A DNA stretch of 64,000 nucleotides from Panicum virgatum (taxonomy: Eukaryota > Streptophyta > Magnoliopsida > Poales > Poaceae), in the NCBI RefSeq assembly GCF_016808335.1, contig NC_053138.1, positions 11,711,900 through 11,775,899 on the forward strand. The letters run 5' to 3'. This document shows, piece by piece, positions 31,841 to 44,900 of the stretch; within the stretch, counting starts at the first letter, position 1; each line of letters begins with the position of its first letter. Under the pieces are notes generated by a model that saw only the letters and a program-made list of their open reading frames with translations, was not told the DNA's origin and made no database searches. A program made the position numbers and the translations under genes.

Positions 31841-32424
31841 TGACAAAACACAGTGTATTTATTTATTCGATGATAATGGATGAATGACTGTGCATGCATG
31901 CCAATCCACGGTTCGTTACTGACGGCGAAGTGCGTGCGCGGTTCCAGAACTGGCCACAACGTGCGTAGCTTTCCCAGTTCCCACACGGCCACACAGCTAG
32001 CGGCGGCTAGCAGTTGGTTCGCTTGGTGCGCGCAGGTGGAGGGCACGAACGGCCGTGTCGTGTGCGTACGGCGTCCGCGCGCGCGCACTGGCCACACACG
32101 AGAGGGATGGATGGATGGAGGTTGGAAAAGCAGCGGCCAAGATCTCAATAATCCCACAAGCGTCAACTACTAGCCACGGTCGAGATCTCGTGCCGTCGCA
32201 CATCAGATTGGCAGATCTGGTGATCGATTCCCCTGCAGCATCGTGTTCGTTACGGGTGTCGCCATCCTCCGATCCTAGCTAGTAGCTCAGCTGCTATCTG
32301 CATGTGCGCTGCTTCCAGTGGTGAGTCGTGACAGGTCGCCGGCGTGCGTGCGCTGCCTTTGCCTAGCCTTTGATCACGGCAAGGGCCTGGCGGGTTTCCG
32401 GTTGCTCGTTGGGCACGTTAGCTG

Positions 32425-32670
32425 TATTAGATAAAACGTGTTTGTGTGAGTTATAATCGTCAATCTGGACTTGCCAAAGCCAAAGAGCTCCTAACTGATT
32501 CTAGATAGTTATGTATAGGATGATATATCTCTTGGCTTGGCTTGTACTGCAAGTTGTATGCGCCTCTATGTAAAAGCCACGCACGGGGCTTTTCCGTGAC
32601 AATTAACAAGCAACACGTCGACCCAAGTTAGGGCACCGGCATTCCCTCCAGTGCGCCTCTGAATCTTTCA
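32425..32670 (+). repeat. 5' LTR of the copia element
   Basis: 246 bp; contains GTATAGGATGATATATCTC and a downstream CTATGTAAAAGCCACGC, probable promoter and leader area. Confidence 0.92.
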
Positions 32671-32683
32671 TGGTATCAGAGCC
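32671..32683 (+). other. Primer-binding site
   Basis: TGGTATCAGAGCC, directly after the 5' LTR, complementary to the 3' end of initiator methionine tRNA as in most plant copia elements. Confidence 0.88.
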
Positions 32684-32730
32684 ATTATCCCCCCACAAAC
32701 CGATTGCATCTCAGTAGAGCTTTTCCATCA

Positions 32731-35700
32731 ATGGCGAGTTCATCGTCTAGCCCAGCCAATCCCCTCCTTGGCCAGCCCGTCACCAAGAAGCTAACCAAAA
32801 ACAACCATGTGTTGTGGGAGGCTCAAGTCCGTGCGGCGGTTCGAGGGGCTCGGCTGCAAGGGTTCCTCACCGGCGCTGCAAAGGCGCCCCCCGCTGAAAT
32901 CATCGTCAAAGCAGTAGACGGGAAGGAGGAGAACGTGCCGAACCCGGCAATAGAAAATTGGGAGGCCACTGACCAACAGGTCCTGAGCTATCTCCTATCG
33001 TCGTTGTCCAAGGACGTCCTCACGCAGGTTGCCACAAGCGCAACCGTGGCCGAGGCATGGAAGATCATCGAGGCCATGTTTGCATCACAGACAAGAGCCC
33101 GATCTGTGAACATGCGCATTGCCTTGGCAACAACCAAGCAGGGAAGTTCGTCAGTTGCGGAGTACTTCGGGAAGATGAAGACCCTCGGCGACGACATGGC
33201 GGCTGCAGGAAGGCCACTAGAAGATGAAGAGCTAGTGGAGTATATACTCACTGGCCTGGGTGAAGATTTTAACCCGCTCGTGCCTGCTCTGTGCGCCAGG
33301 GTGGAACCGATCAAGATGGAGGAGCTGTACTCACAGCTACTCAATTTTGAGACCCGCATGGATCTCATCTACGACGGCAACAACCAGCAATCATTGGTGA
33401 ACTCTGTAAGTTGCGGTGGTCGCGGTGGTTTCCAGCGCGGCAGGGGCAACAATCAGCGTGGCCGTGGTGCTCCTCGTGGGGGTGGTACCGGCGGCCGTGG
33501 ACCTGCTGGACGCGGAAACAGTGGAGGGCCATCTCAGTCTCGTGGTGGCGCACCTCCAAGCTACAACAACAGATCTACTCCAAGCGGCGAGCGCTGTCAA
33601 GTCTGCTTCAAGAAAAACCACACCGCCATAAAGTGTTGGTACATGTTTGAAGAAAATTATGTTCCAGATCAAAGATTAGTTGCTGCTGCTACAGGTTCAT
33701 ATGGCGTGGACACAAACTGGTACACTGATTCCGGTGCCTCAAACCATGTGACGAGCAGCCTTGAGAAGTTGAGCGTCAAGAACAAGTACAATGGCGGTGA
33801 TCAGATCCACACCGCCAGTGGTGCAGGTATGGACATTAGTTACATTGGTCATACTACTGTTCATACCCCTACTCGTGATATTCATCTAAACAATGTCTTA
33901 TATGTTCCTCAAGCAAAGAAAAATCTTGTTTCTGTCTATCGTCTTGCTGCTGATAACAATGCTTTCTTAGAATTTCACCCTGATTTCTTTTTGATTAAGG
34001 ATCAGAAGTCGAAGAATACTCTTCTTAAAGGAAGATGTTACAAGGGTCTCTATCCTTAGCCTGCGCCATCAATAAAGCAAGCCTACACCACCACCAAGAT
34101 GCATGTTTCGAGGTGGCATAGTCGACTTGGTCATCCTTCTTCGTCTATTGTTAGACAAGTTATCAGTAGCAATAATCTTCCTTGTTTAGATGAGTCATCT
34201 AGCAGTTCGGTTTGTGATGCTTGCCAACAAGGAAAGAGTCATCAGTTACCTTATCCTGTTTCGTCTAGCATCTCTAAATTTCCTTTGGAACTTGTGTTTT
34301 CTGATGTCTGGGGTCCGGCACCAGAATCAGTAGGAAGAAAAAAATATTATGTGAGTTTTATTGATGATTTTAGCAAGTTTACTTGGATTTACTTGTTGAA
34401 GTACAAATCTGAAGTCTTCCAAAAATTTCAAGAATTTCAAACCTTAGTAGAAAGGTTATTCGATAGAAAAAACCTTGCTATGCAGACAGACTGGGGTGGT
34501 GAATATCAGAAATTGAATTCCTTTTTCTCTAAAATTGGCATTGTGCATTATGTTTCCTGCCCACATGCTCATCAGCAAAACGGTTCTGCAGAAAGAAAGC
34601 ACCGCCACATTGTAGAAGTAGGGCTTTCTCTTTTGTCTCATGCATCTATGCCTTTGAAATATTGGGATGAAGCTTTCATATCTGCCACCTATCTCATCAA
34701 TCAAGTACCCAGCAAAGTTATACAAAATTCCACTCCTCTAGAGTGTCTATGCAATCAAAAACCAGATTATTCATCTTTGCGAGTTTTTGGGTGTGCATGT
34801 TGGCCCAACTTGAGACCGTACAACACACACAAGCTTCAATTTCGTTCTAAGCAATGTGTGTTTCTTGGCTACAGTACTCTCCACAAAGGCTACAAGTGCC
34901 TAGATATTGAATCCGGGCGCATCTACATTTCAAGGGATGTTGTGTTTGATGAAAATGTTTTCCCTTTTGCCAATTTGCATCAAAATGCTGGGGCTCGCCT
35001 TCATTCAGAAATTTTATGCCTTCCTACCTCTCTACTAAATTCCAGCTATGGGGTCGAACATGTAGTTGATCATAGTACTAATGGTCCTCCTGACAATGCT
35101 AATGCTGTGGTTGAAGCCCCTGGTGAAAATCAGGCGCCTAATGATGTGCAGGATACATCTTCAAGTTCTGGTGCAGGACACGAGGAAGATTCAGGTGCTG
35201 CCGCGCCTGTCAGCTCGACCAAGCCGAGCACCGCGAGAGCTCCACAGCAGCAGGCGACAAGAGATCCTGTGGAGACCGACGCTCCACAGCAGCAGGCGAC
35301 AGGAGATCCTGTGGAGACTGTGGATGCTGGCGGGGCACCTGAGTCCGCACCTTCTGTGGCTGCAGAAACATATCAGCGGCCTAAAACAAGACTACAGAGC
35401 GGCATCAGAAAACCAAAGGTATACACCGATGGTACAGTTCGATATGGCTTACTTATGTCCACCGGTGAACCTTGCAGCACTGAAGAAGCTCTAGGAGATA
35501 CAAATTGGAAAACAACAATGGAAACAGAGTATGATGCCTTGATGAAGAATAAGACATGGCATCTAGTTCCTCCACAAAAAGGGAGGAATGTTATTGGATG
35601 CAAGTGGGTATACAAGATCAAGCGAAAATCAGATGGCAGCCTTGACAGGTATAAAGCTCGTCTAGTTGCAAAAGGATTCAAGCAAAGGTATGGCATAGAT

Positions 35701-36998
35701 TATGAGGATACCTTCAGTCCTGTTGTTAAAGCTGTTACTATTCGTATTATCTTGTCACTTGCGGTGTCTAGAGGATGGAGCCTACGACAGCTTGATGTTC
35801 AGAATGCCTTTCTACATGGTTTCCTGGAAGAAGAGGTATATATGCAACAACCCCCTGGTTTTGAAGATACATCAAGACTGAATTATATATGTAAGCTTGA
35901 TAAAGCTCTTTATGGTCTAAAGCAAGCACCCAAGGCTTGGTTCTCAAGGTTGAGTACAAAGTTGATTGCACTTGGTTTTCAAGCATCTAAAGCTGATACA
36001 TCTCTATTCTTTTATAGTAAAAATGGTGTAACCGTATATGTCCTCATATATGTGGATGACATTATTGTAGCTAGCTCCACGGGTGAGGCCACAATTGCTT
36101 TACTCAAGGACCTTCAGAAGGAGTTTGCTCTAAAGGACTTGGGAGATCTTCATTATTTTCTTGGAATTGAGGTAAACAAGGTACACAATGGAATTGTGTT
36201 ATCTCAAAGTAAGTATGTATCGGACTTGTTAAAAAGAGTTGGAATGTCTGATTGCAAACCAGTTACTACACCTCTTTCCACTAGCGAAAAATTATCTCGA
36301 TGAAGGCTCACCTCTTGGACCCGAAGATGCAACTAGATATAGGAGCATAGTTGGGGCCTTGCAATATTTAATTCTCACTAGACCAGATATAGCTTTTTCT
36401 GTCACACAAAGTTTATCAATTTCTCCATGCACCTACCACTGTACATTGGGCAGCTGTGAAAACAATTTTGAGGTATGTTAAGCAATGCACACAGATTGGT
36501 CTCAACATTCATAGATCCAGGTCTACATTGGTTAGTGCATTCTCAGATGCTGATTGGGCAGGCAATGTGGATGATAGAAAATCTACAGGAGGCTTTGCAG
36601 CTTTTCTGGGGTCAAATCTTGTGTCATGGAGTGCACGGAAGCAGGCAACGGTTTCCAGGTCTAGTACAGAGTCAGAATATAAAGCAATGGCTAATGCCAC
36701 TGCTGAGATCATGTGGGTACAAACTCTCCTTCAATAATTAAAAGTTCAGAGTCCAAAAACAGCTCGGATTTGGTGTGATAATTTGGGTGCTAAATATCTG
36801 TCAGCTAATCCGGTATTTCATGCCAGAACGAAGCACATAGAAGTTGATTTCCATTTTGTGAGAGAGCGAGTATTGCAAAAGCTTCTGGAGATTGAATTTG
36901 TCTCCTCCGGTGATCAAGTTGCAGATGGGTTCACGAAGCCGCTTTCTGTCAGGTTGCTGGAAAACTTCAAAAGCAATCTTAACCTACAACGGTTATGA
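32731..36998 (+). pseudogene. gag-pol: copia gag-pol, with two stops and two frame changes
   Basis: The likely start is the Met at 32731 (MASSSSSPANP) rather than the longer frame from 32704. Domains in copia order: Gag (UBN2-type) with a CX2CX4HX4C knuckle (CQVCFKKNHTAIKC, about 33597-33638); protease with DSGAS (about 33727); GAG-pre-integrase HHCC (WHSRLGH to CDACQQGK); integrase core with [13 protein letters not shown] and the HxQNGxAERKHR segment; reverse transcriptase with [11 protein letters not shown] near 36045; RNase H with [13 protein letters not shown] and [12 protein letters not shown]. Breaks: in-frame TAG at 34057-34059 between protease and integrase, frame changes near 36290-36303 and 36410-36455, and TAA at 36735-36737. 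The element cannot make full Pol itself but could be mobilised in trans. Confidence 0.92.
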
Positions 36999-37009
36999 TT
37001 GAGGGAGGA

Positions 37010-37255
37010 TATTAGATAAAACGTGTTTGTGTGAGTTGTAATCGTCAATCTGGACATGCCAAAGCCAAAAAGATCCACACTGATTCTAGATAGTTATGTA
37101 TAGGATGATATATCTCTTGGCTTGGCTTGTACTGCAAGTTGTATGCGCCTCTATGTAAAAGCCATGCACGGGGTTTTTCCGTAACAATTAACAAGCAACA
37201 CGTCGACCCAAGTTAGGGCACCGACGTTTCCTCCAGTGCGCCTCTGAATCTTTCA
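37010..37255 (+). repeat. 3' LTR of the copia element
   Basis: 246 bp, same ends as the 5' LTR, preceded by the polypurine tract at 37001-37009 and followed by AGCTG. Confidence 0.92.
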
Positions 37256-37260
37256 AGCTG

Positions 37261-38540
37261 TTGCCAGGCCAGTTGACCGCTGCAACGCCGACATCAATGA
37301 ACGGAACATCGTGGCATGGCGTCCAAGGAACATATCTGACCCTGACAATCTGACCCAACCCAACCCAGCAGGTGGTCGAGCGAGCGAGGAAGAAGAAGAA
37401 GAGGTGTGTTGTGGGGCCACGGTTCGTTACGTGCTTTTATGAGGGCGTGTCCCTGCATGGCCTTTTCTCTGCAAGCACATGTGCCAAGGTTGGTTGCGCC
37501 AGCGCCACCGGTGCGGCGGCTAGCTATCTATTTCTGCTTCCGCCACACACCTGCTGCCGTAGCACGCTGGGCGGCAACCACCGGGCCATCTTTGCGCGCG
37601 GCGCCAGGTTGCGCGCGGCGGGATGGATGACGCATGGCACGTTAGGCGTGCGCCCAACTCTGCCTGCGTGCCACTTGCGCGGCGAGCCCTGGTAGGGGTC
37701 CGGCCCGTTTATGGGCAGGAAGGAGGAGTGGAGTGGAGTATCCAGGTGCGTCCAAAGCCATCGCGGTCAGGCGGCCCTGGATCGTGCGGCGGCGAGCCGG
37801 CGACAACCACCACCAAGTTAAACAAACACCTCACCGGTGCGGTACTTGTGTGTAGAGCTCAGCGGAAGCCCGTGAACCAAACCCCCATGCATTAGGACAG
37901 ACGGATGAACCGGTGGTTTTTAGTTACATTTAGCTTTTGTTTTTTTCGGTTTGATTTTCAAAATTGATCACTTTGATTGACCGCTATTGATAATTATGGG
38001 TAATCAGACTCTTAAAAATATATATGTTTGATTCGATGATGTCAACCTCTACTTTGTCATTCCTGCAAAGCTTTTAGTTTGAGGCTCAGTTTTTTTTTAG
38101 TGGGTTTGAGGCTCAGTTGGAGTGGAGGCTCTTGTATCATTGTCCAACAACGGTACTCAAGGAGCGTAACGCTGTTTGGGGCTGAATTGCGAATGGGCCA
38201 GAGTGCCAGATGGTTACATGGGCTATTGCCTGTTGGAGTGGGCTTTGCGCGCTGGACCATAAAGATATCTTCCCACTCATTTCGGTGGAAGTTCCTCGAG
38301 AGCCAATTCCCCTCCTCACCCGCCGCCTACTTCCGCGCCGCCGCCCCGTCCCGGCGGGAGCGGGATTGAAGCGGCAGCACCTCGCCATTGTTACCCCGAC
38401 GAATAAATCCGTAAGTTTCGGTCAAATCCTCCGCCCCCTTTCGATCTCATTTCCACAGCAATCCAACTCTCCCTCGAGGTTTTCTCGCAAACTCGACTCT
38501 TACGCGAGGAAGCCGTCAGCGGCGGTGCAGCGCAGGCCAG
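37261..38540. other. Intergenic region and 5' leader of the F-box gene
   Basis: No supported gene. 38250-38540 is GC- and CT-rich and likely promoter/leader for the gene at 38541. A micro-insertion lies at 38077-38118. Confidence 0.45.
38077..38118 (-). mobile_element. Ultra-short poly(T) insertion with 15-bp target duplication
   Basis: GTTTGAGGCTCAGTT at 38077-38091 and 38104-38118 flanks a 12-bp insert of T residues and AGTGG. Confidence 0.6.
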
Positions 38541-41087
38541 ATGGTCGACAAAACGCCCACGAAGAAGCCCAGGCAATGCTCCGCCGGGGACACGTCCGGG
38601 TCCGGAGGCGGCGCGGCCCCGGAGGACCGCCTCAGCGCGCTCCCGGACGCGATGCTGCACCACATCATGTCGTTCCTGCGGGCGTGGGAGGTGGCGCGCA
38701 CCTGCGTGCTCTCGCGCCGCTGGCGCCGCCTCTGGGCCTCCGCGCCCTGCGTCGACCTCCGCATCTGGCGCCTCGGCCGCCACCGGTGCCCCCCCGAGGA
38801 GTTCGCCAAGTTCGCCTACCGCTTCTTCCTCGAGCGGGACGCGTCCGCGCCCGTGGACACGCTCCGGGTGCTCTCGAGCCCCGGCTGCGGAGGCGGCCGG
38901 GACGCTTACGGGAGCCCCATTTCTGTAGGCGGGAAGGATTACTCCGATGATGATGTTGATATGTGGATCCATGCCGCTATCAAGCGTGGAGCCCGCGTCA
39001 TCCAGCTCGTCGGGCATCCAGAGGATGAATCCTACAGTTTTTTCCGGTGCGTCAACATCGTGTCCTGCCACCTCAAAGTCCTGATGCTATCTGAATCGTG
39101 GTTGAGTGACAGGACGCTAAGACAGATCTCTTCTCGGTGCCCTTCTTTGGAAGTCCTGGATCTCAAAAAGTGCTTTATGGCAGGCCGTGAGATATCATCT
39201 ACCTCGCTCAGGAGCTTAACCATGGACGAATGCAGTATCAAGGAGGGCCTCACCGTTGCTGCTCCGAACCTTATATCGCTGCGCTGTGTCAAGCCGTACC
39301 ACCAAGCTCCCTTGTTCCAGAAAATGGGATCAATTGCCACGGCTACTATCGTGCTTGATGACTCTTTCTTGCGTGTTGGTTATGAACGCGAGTTTGAATC
39401 CATCCCCACGTGATGATGGTAGTGACAGTGACTGTTCACCTGAAGATGATCCTCGCTACTGTAGTGATTCCTGTAGTGATGCAAGTACCTGTGAATACAG
39501 TGAGGTCCTAACTGATAGTGAGGATGAACAGGGCCAAGATCACTGCAAACACTGCAAATGCAATCACGGCCCACATTGGATCCGTCGTGGCTATGGTTGT
39601 AAGAACAGATTTGATGTTGATGAAATTTTAGGTGGCCATAATGCTCTTCTCAGCCTATCAAATGCTACAAGTTTGGAGCTATTAGGTGATGCTGGGGAGG
39701 TATAACTAAGAATCTTGTGCTGACATCTCCCCCCCTCTATATATGTTATGTGATCCTTTTCCTTAAAACCCTCTAGTATGATGGTTGTTTTGCATTCTAG
39801 TATCAATAAATCGGCTCAATTGAATTGAGTACAAGCAAGCCTAAATCAGGAGAATATTTCTAGCTTCTTTTCCTGTTATCAAGTATTGTAAAAATAAGCT
39901 GACTGAATACTTATAATTTGTAACAGCATTGTTTCCCATTCTTTAATTAAATTTTGCAAAACTTAAATTTACCGTCAAAGCTACCAAAGAAGTCTAACTT
40001 GTACATTAAGTTTCAGATAACCAAACATTCAAGGGTTAATATTCTTTAGGATCTACAAGTCCAACCCTGTCTCTCTTGAGTCATATACAGATACTGGAGG
40101 CTCACTCAGTAGGGCCCTTCTGCATTTATGTGACTCAAGGGAACATGTTATCAGGTGGTCTGGTGTGCGGAGTGGTTTAGCTCCTTAACAAGATTTCAAC
40201 ACACCTAAAATTCAGGCTAAAACTAAAGATGGATTCCATATTTTATGATTGAATCTAACCATTGCTGCACTTTTGAAGCAAAAGAGGTATAAAGAAATAA
40301 ACTTTAATGGTGTGGTTACAATTTTTTTATTGCACTAAACTATTTTCAAGACAATGTCGTGTACTCCTTTACCTGTTTACTTCCCCAAAAAGTTTGTTTA
40401 TTCATGTGCTGTTATTGTTCTCCTCTACGCACTGATCAAATTCACTTGTATGTTCCTTGTTCCATATGAAGGTGATTCTGAACAGGGAACTGAAAACATG
40501 CCCAGTTTTTAGCAATCTGAAGACATTGTCCCTTGGTGAATGGTGTATGACCGCTCACTTTGATTCATTAGTTTCCTTCCTACAGCACTCCCCTAATCTG
40601 GAGAGGCTTTTTCTTGAACTTAAAATGGTATGTGTACATAAACATCCGGTGAATATTTCTTGATGTGTATTTGTTTTTTATGTTCCATTAATAATGTTCT
40701 TGTTCTGCAAAAAGTATGATGATCCCGATGAGGAAATGGAAGACAACTGGCTAGTGGGAAGATCATTTGCTTGTACACACCTTAAAATGGTGAAGATCAA
40801 ATGTTCGAAGTATGAAACAAGAGTCCATTTGTTGGCAGAGTTGTTCAGGGCCAATGGCGTACCTTCTGAGAAAATATACGTCCGTCAGCAGAGCACCTGT
40901 GAGTCATATATTCTCTTCATACTCTTACCATTAGGCGTTTTCCAATGTCATTGAGTCCTACTATTACTATTTTGGTTACATGGCAATGCTATTCTGTTTA
41001 CTTGAAGTTCTTTTTTATGCATAATCGGGGTCCATAAACTCATGTTTTCTAACATTTACACCAGGCCACTACATCGAACCACCGTAG
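38541..41087 (+). CDS. F-box / leucine-rich (RNI-like) protein with a one-base frame break
   Basis: Substrate receptor of an SCF ubiquitin ligase. Exons 38541-39699, 40472-40627, 40715-40898 and 41065-41087 fit GT-AG rules and phases. N-terminal F-box, about residues 28-73: EDRLSALPDAMLHHIMSFL, then RTCVLSRRWRRLW. The middle is LRR-like (LKVLMLSESWLSDRTLRQIS, CPSLEVLDLKKC, LRSLTMDECSI). After residue 290 the frame stops at 39411-39413 (SIPT then TGA). The next frame continues at once with an acidic linker (DDGSDSDCSPEDDPRYC), GHNALLSLSNATSLELL, and then NRELKTCPVFSNLKTLSLGEW and SFACTHLKMVKIKCSK in later exons. These are the expected C-terminal parts of this grass family. One base appears gained or lost near 39400; this may be a real null allele or an assembly error. 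Confidence 0.85.
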
Positions 41088-41933
41088 AATGAAGATAGAG
41101 GGAGTTTGCCATGCCGGAACTGCTGTTCTGAAATGTGATGGTCACGTTTATCATTGCGGGCAAGGAAGCATGTTTTTTGTACCACACTGACGGATGAAAT
41201 GCCAGCGGATCTGTTATGGATGGCCGTACCTCTTTATTAATGGAATGATTCATGTAAGAAACAAATGGGATATAATAGTAGCTAAAGGTTTTAGTTTGTG
41301 GTGATTGCAGACTTGCAGTAAGAAATAGCAGACCTGTACAACAGCCGTTTGTGCTGTTTGGGGTTTCAAGTAGATTAAATACTGTAAAGTTGAACTTCAA
41401 AACTTTTCAATTTCGTTGTTTCGGTAATGAACAACCCTTGATCCTTAGCGCACAAATGCCCAGCAGAGGCTGAACTGAGCTCAGGAGTCAGGAGAATGTG
41501 GATTTTGTTCCAATTAAATATGGTATATGATGCCAGACATCACAAGAATAAATGCATTGGTATGTAACGCTGAACAAACAGATGTCTGGTACAACTTGGA
41601 CAGTAGGAGAGGACATCATGAACAATAGATTCGTGATTAATGAAGCATCTAGGAACAAAACCGACCATTTGATTTCACGAGAGATCAACAACAAATCTGT
41701 ACACAGACTAACGTACATTTCTCAGTTCTAACTCAACTTATGGAACTACAGCAATGTTCTCTCAGTAGGTTTCCAACAAAAGAGCCAGCGGCACCTAATA
41801 TAGCGAGTACTGCAGAAGAGGTCTCTTGACACTACCATTTGAAAGATGGATGTTACAATGGTTGTTCTGATAAGGTGACTAAATAGATGAAATGAAAGAA
41901 TGATAAATCTTGCTTTTGGCATTCAGATAATGC
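41088..41933. other. Convergent 3' flanks of the F-box gene and MFP1
   Basis: AT-rich, with the two genes ending toward each other. Presumably both 3' untranslated regions. No other feature seen. Confidence 0.5.
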
Positions 41934-44900
41934 TCATGCCGCTGGTCTGCCTTTTCTCCTCCTATAAATCCGTTTAGGAGAACGAGCTAGAGCACCAGCA
42001 CTGTTGGTATTTTGAACATGATCATTCACAGGTTGCTCTTTCAGAGGTTGACTGGAATTTGGTGCTGCACCTGTTTCCAGAATGACTTTTGTATTCTCTG
42101 GCCCACTTGTACTAATCTGCCTCCTCAAACGCAATATCTCACCTTTTGCTGTGGCCAATTCATCTTCAAGCTTTTTAGACCTCATTTCAAAACTCTGCCT
42201 CTCGGTCCCAAGCCTTTTGATGGTATTCTGGGCATCTTCCATATTTTCCTGAGCTTGAACTGTACTCTTCTTTTGTTCCTCGAGAGCCTTTGATAGCATC
42301 TCTTTCTCTTCTTTAATAGCAGAAACCTTAGAATTTGTGGTTTCCAGCTGCTTAGACAGAGATAGTGTACTCTGATTCACCTCATTCAGTGATCTAGTGG
42401 CTTCATCCAAGTCAACTTGAAGAGCTTTTCTTGCTTCAGACTCTATCGCTGATTGTTTCACCAAAGCCTCAAACTCCCTATTTAGAGTAGCATTGATTTT
42501 ACGTTCTTTAACAAGCTCATTTGTCGTGGACTCTAGCCTCTTATATGCATCCAGCAGTTCTTTATTAAGGTCACTATGTGCTTCTGAAACAGAAACTAAT
42601 TGGTTAGAGATGACTTCAAGTTCTTCTTGTGACCTTTTAAGTACCTCCCTGACTGATACCAGTTCATCTGAGAGAGTTGCAGAAACTGACTGTGCCTCTT
42701 CTACCTTTTTAGCGAGAGCTTCTCTCACTTCGCTGGCCTCATCTGTTAATTTTGAAATCTGGGTCATCAAGTCCTGATTTGATCTCTTTACTCCATCGAG
42801 ATCTTCAGTGAGTTTAAACACTTCATTTCTGGAATCTCTTAGTGCCTCTTCAGTGGAATGAACAAGGTCTGACAAACGTTTCCTGGCAACAACTTCATTA
42901 TCTAGCATTGTTCTGGTGGTTTCCAATTCATTGTTCAACTCGGCTATTCTAATTCTGCCTTTACTAGAGTCACTCAATGCATCCGAAAGTTTTTCTTCAA
43001 GCTGATTGAGCTTATCATTTTTCTCAGATAATAGTTCTGAATCGAGAGATGCCCTCTCTTCAGAAGCAGTTTTCAGGTCCATATACTGACTCGTTAGTAC
43101 ACTTATTTTTTCTTCTGCCTCAACTTTTTCAGTACATAATGTTTGAACTTTCTCATTCAATGAGTCAATTAATGATGCCTTCGATTTAAGATCTTTATCT
43201 GTAAGAATATCTTTCTCCAGCTGCTTTATTTGAGAATTTGCCTGTTCTAGGTTCTCTTTAGCTTGACTATAGATCGCACTCAGGTTATGGTAGTCCTTTT
43301 CCTTGGCAGATAGTGATGAACTGAGCTCCCTGATGTGCTCATCCTTTCCATTTACCTCTTGGCTAAGCAGATTTATCTTGTCGTGCAAAATATCAAGCAT
43401 TTCCATCTTTTCATTCAACTTGCCTTCAGTCATATGTTTGTCCACCTCTGCTTCTGCAATAGTCCTCTTAAGTCGATCTATTTCAAGGTTAAGCTGCTCT
43501 ACTAGCTCCTTTTCCATTTGAACTTCCTCAGTTAAAGATGTTACAGTTCTTCTAGATGAAGCCAACTTATCTTGTAGCAAGGCTTCCTCCTCCTGGAACT
43601 TTCTAGCTTGTTTCTTCAGTTCTGCTTGTTCATCCAATATTCTTTTCTCATAGTTTTCCCTAAGCATAGACATTGCTGCCTCATTTTCAACCAATTTGGT
43701 CTCCATCTGGGAACAGAATATTAGATTTGTTAAATGCAAGTCCTATATTTTTTAGTCCTGATCAGATTATCTCATTACCATAGAATGAAACAACATAAGC
43801 TGCTTGTTTTTTTAGTCTAAGAGAACTATATATTTTGAGCAAAACACTAATAAGATAAGTCTCGCATGATAACACCTATGAAGACATGCATATCAGAGGT
43901 ACTAAATAAAGTCCAAAGATTCATGCCAAGAGTATAATTGTAAGTAAAAAAGAAAACGCTAAATGTTCAACCATTTTAAGATTAATTCTGAGAAAAGAAT
44001 TCAGGCAAGTTGATCAACTAAAAATCTAATTGCATGTCTCGTAAATTAGCATCACAATCCCAATATTTCCAAGGAATATGGCAAATTGAATAACTGATTG
44101 CACAGTGGACAAGCTTTTGTGACTAAAGAAAGAATTACTAGCTTGCAGCTCTTAGTTCATCACTTCATCCTCTGATATGATTGTGATGTGCCACAAGGTA
44201 ATATCATGGTGCACATTTTTCATCTACATGCATATAAATTTAGGGTGGAAAAAAGTACTAGATGGCAAAACCTAGTAGTTCCTTTGGCGCAATTTCAGTT
44301 CTGTGCATATGAAATTTAGTGCGAAAATTCTGAAACAATAAGCAGTGGTAAAAATATAATTTCACAAACATTATTAGTGCCTATAGATGACATACAGATG
44401 AAATGGTCGACTGCAAATCCTTCTTTTCCTGGTGAGAAGTACCAAGAAGTACAGTGAAAACACCAGAAGCCATAATTGCAATTGCATTCAGGAGACCTGC
44501 AAGTGGATTTCTTGCATGCTGTACTTTCACAACAGACTGGGGTAGTTCTTCCTGAGGCTCCTCATGCTGAGATCCATCAGCCTTTTGAATATCTGTTCTA
44601 TCTGAAAGAAAAAACAACATCAACTATTAAAGTTTGACATGTGCAACATATCTGACGATTGAATTGCAACATATCGATTGAATTCAAAAAATTGTGATTA
44701 TTGAAAACACATAATCTGACGAGTCCAAACATGGAGATTCCACATGTATTGCAATTTGTTTTTCTAGAAAGCAATCTTTTCCTCAATGGAAAAAAGCACT
44801 GCTGACGTCAATTCATTATATAATAATATCATGAGCATAATACATATGGGCCGGCTATCACAGGTCGGGCCAACCCAGAAGGCCTCCTCATCGATATGGG

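Larger units (their letters stand above)
30936..32419. other. Intergenic region, no supported gene
   Basis: Contains a 39-bp tandem duplication at 31712-31789 (TGCTGGCAACTATTTGCATA and its copy with GGAAAC) and the dispersed segment shared with 3410-3495. No domain-bearing frame. Confidence 0.45.
32425..37255 (+). mobile_element. Complete Ty1/copia LTR retrotransposon, decayed
   Basis: Two 246-bp LTRs (32425-32670 and 37010-37255) both begin TATTAGATAAAACG and end CTGAATCTTTCA. They are bounded by a perfect 5-bp target duplication AGCTG (32420-32424, 37256-37260). The LTRs differ at about 12 positions (near 5%), which implies insertion roughly one to two million years ago under usual grass rates (inference). 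A primer-binding site TGGTATCAGAGCC (initiator-Met tRNA type) follows the 5' LTR and a purine tract GAGGGAGGA precedes the 3' LTR. The canonical TG start is TA in both LTRs, so it predates insertion. Confidence 0.93.
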
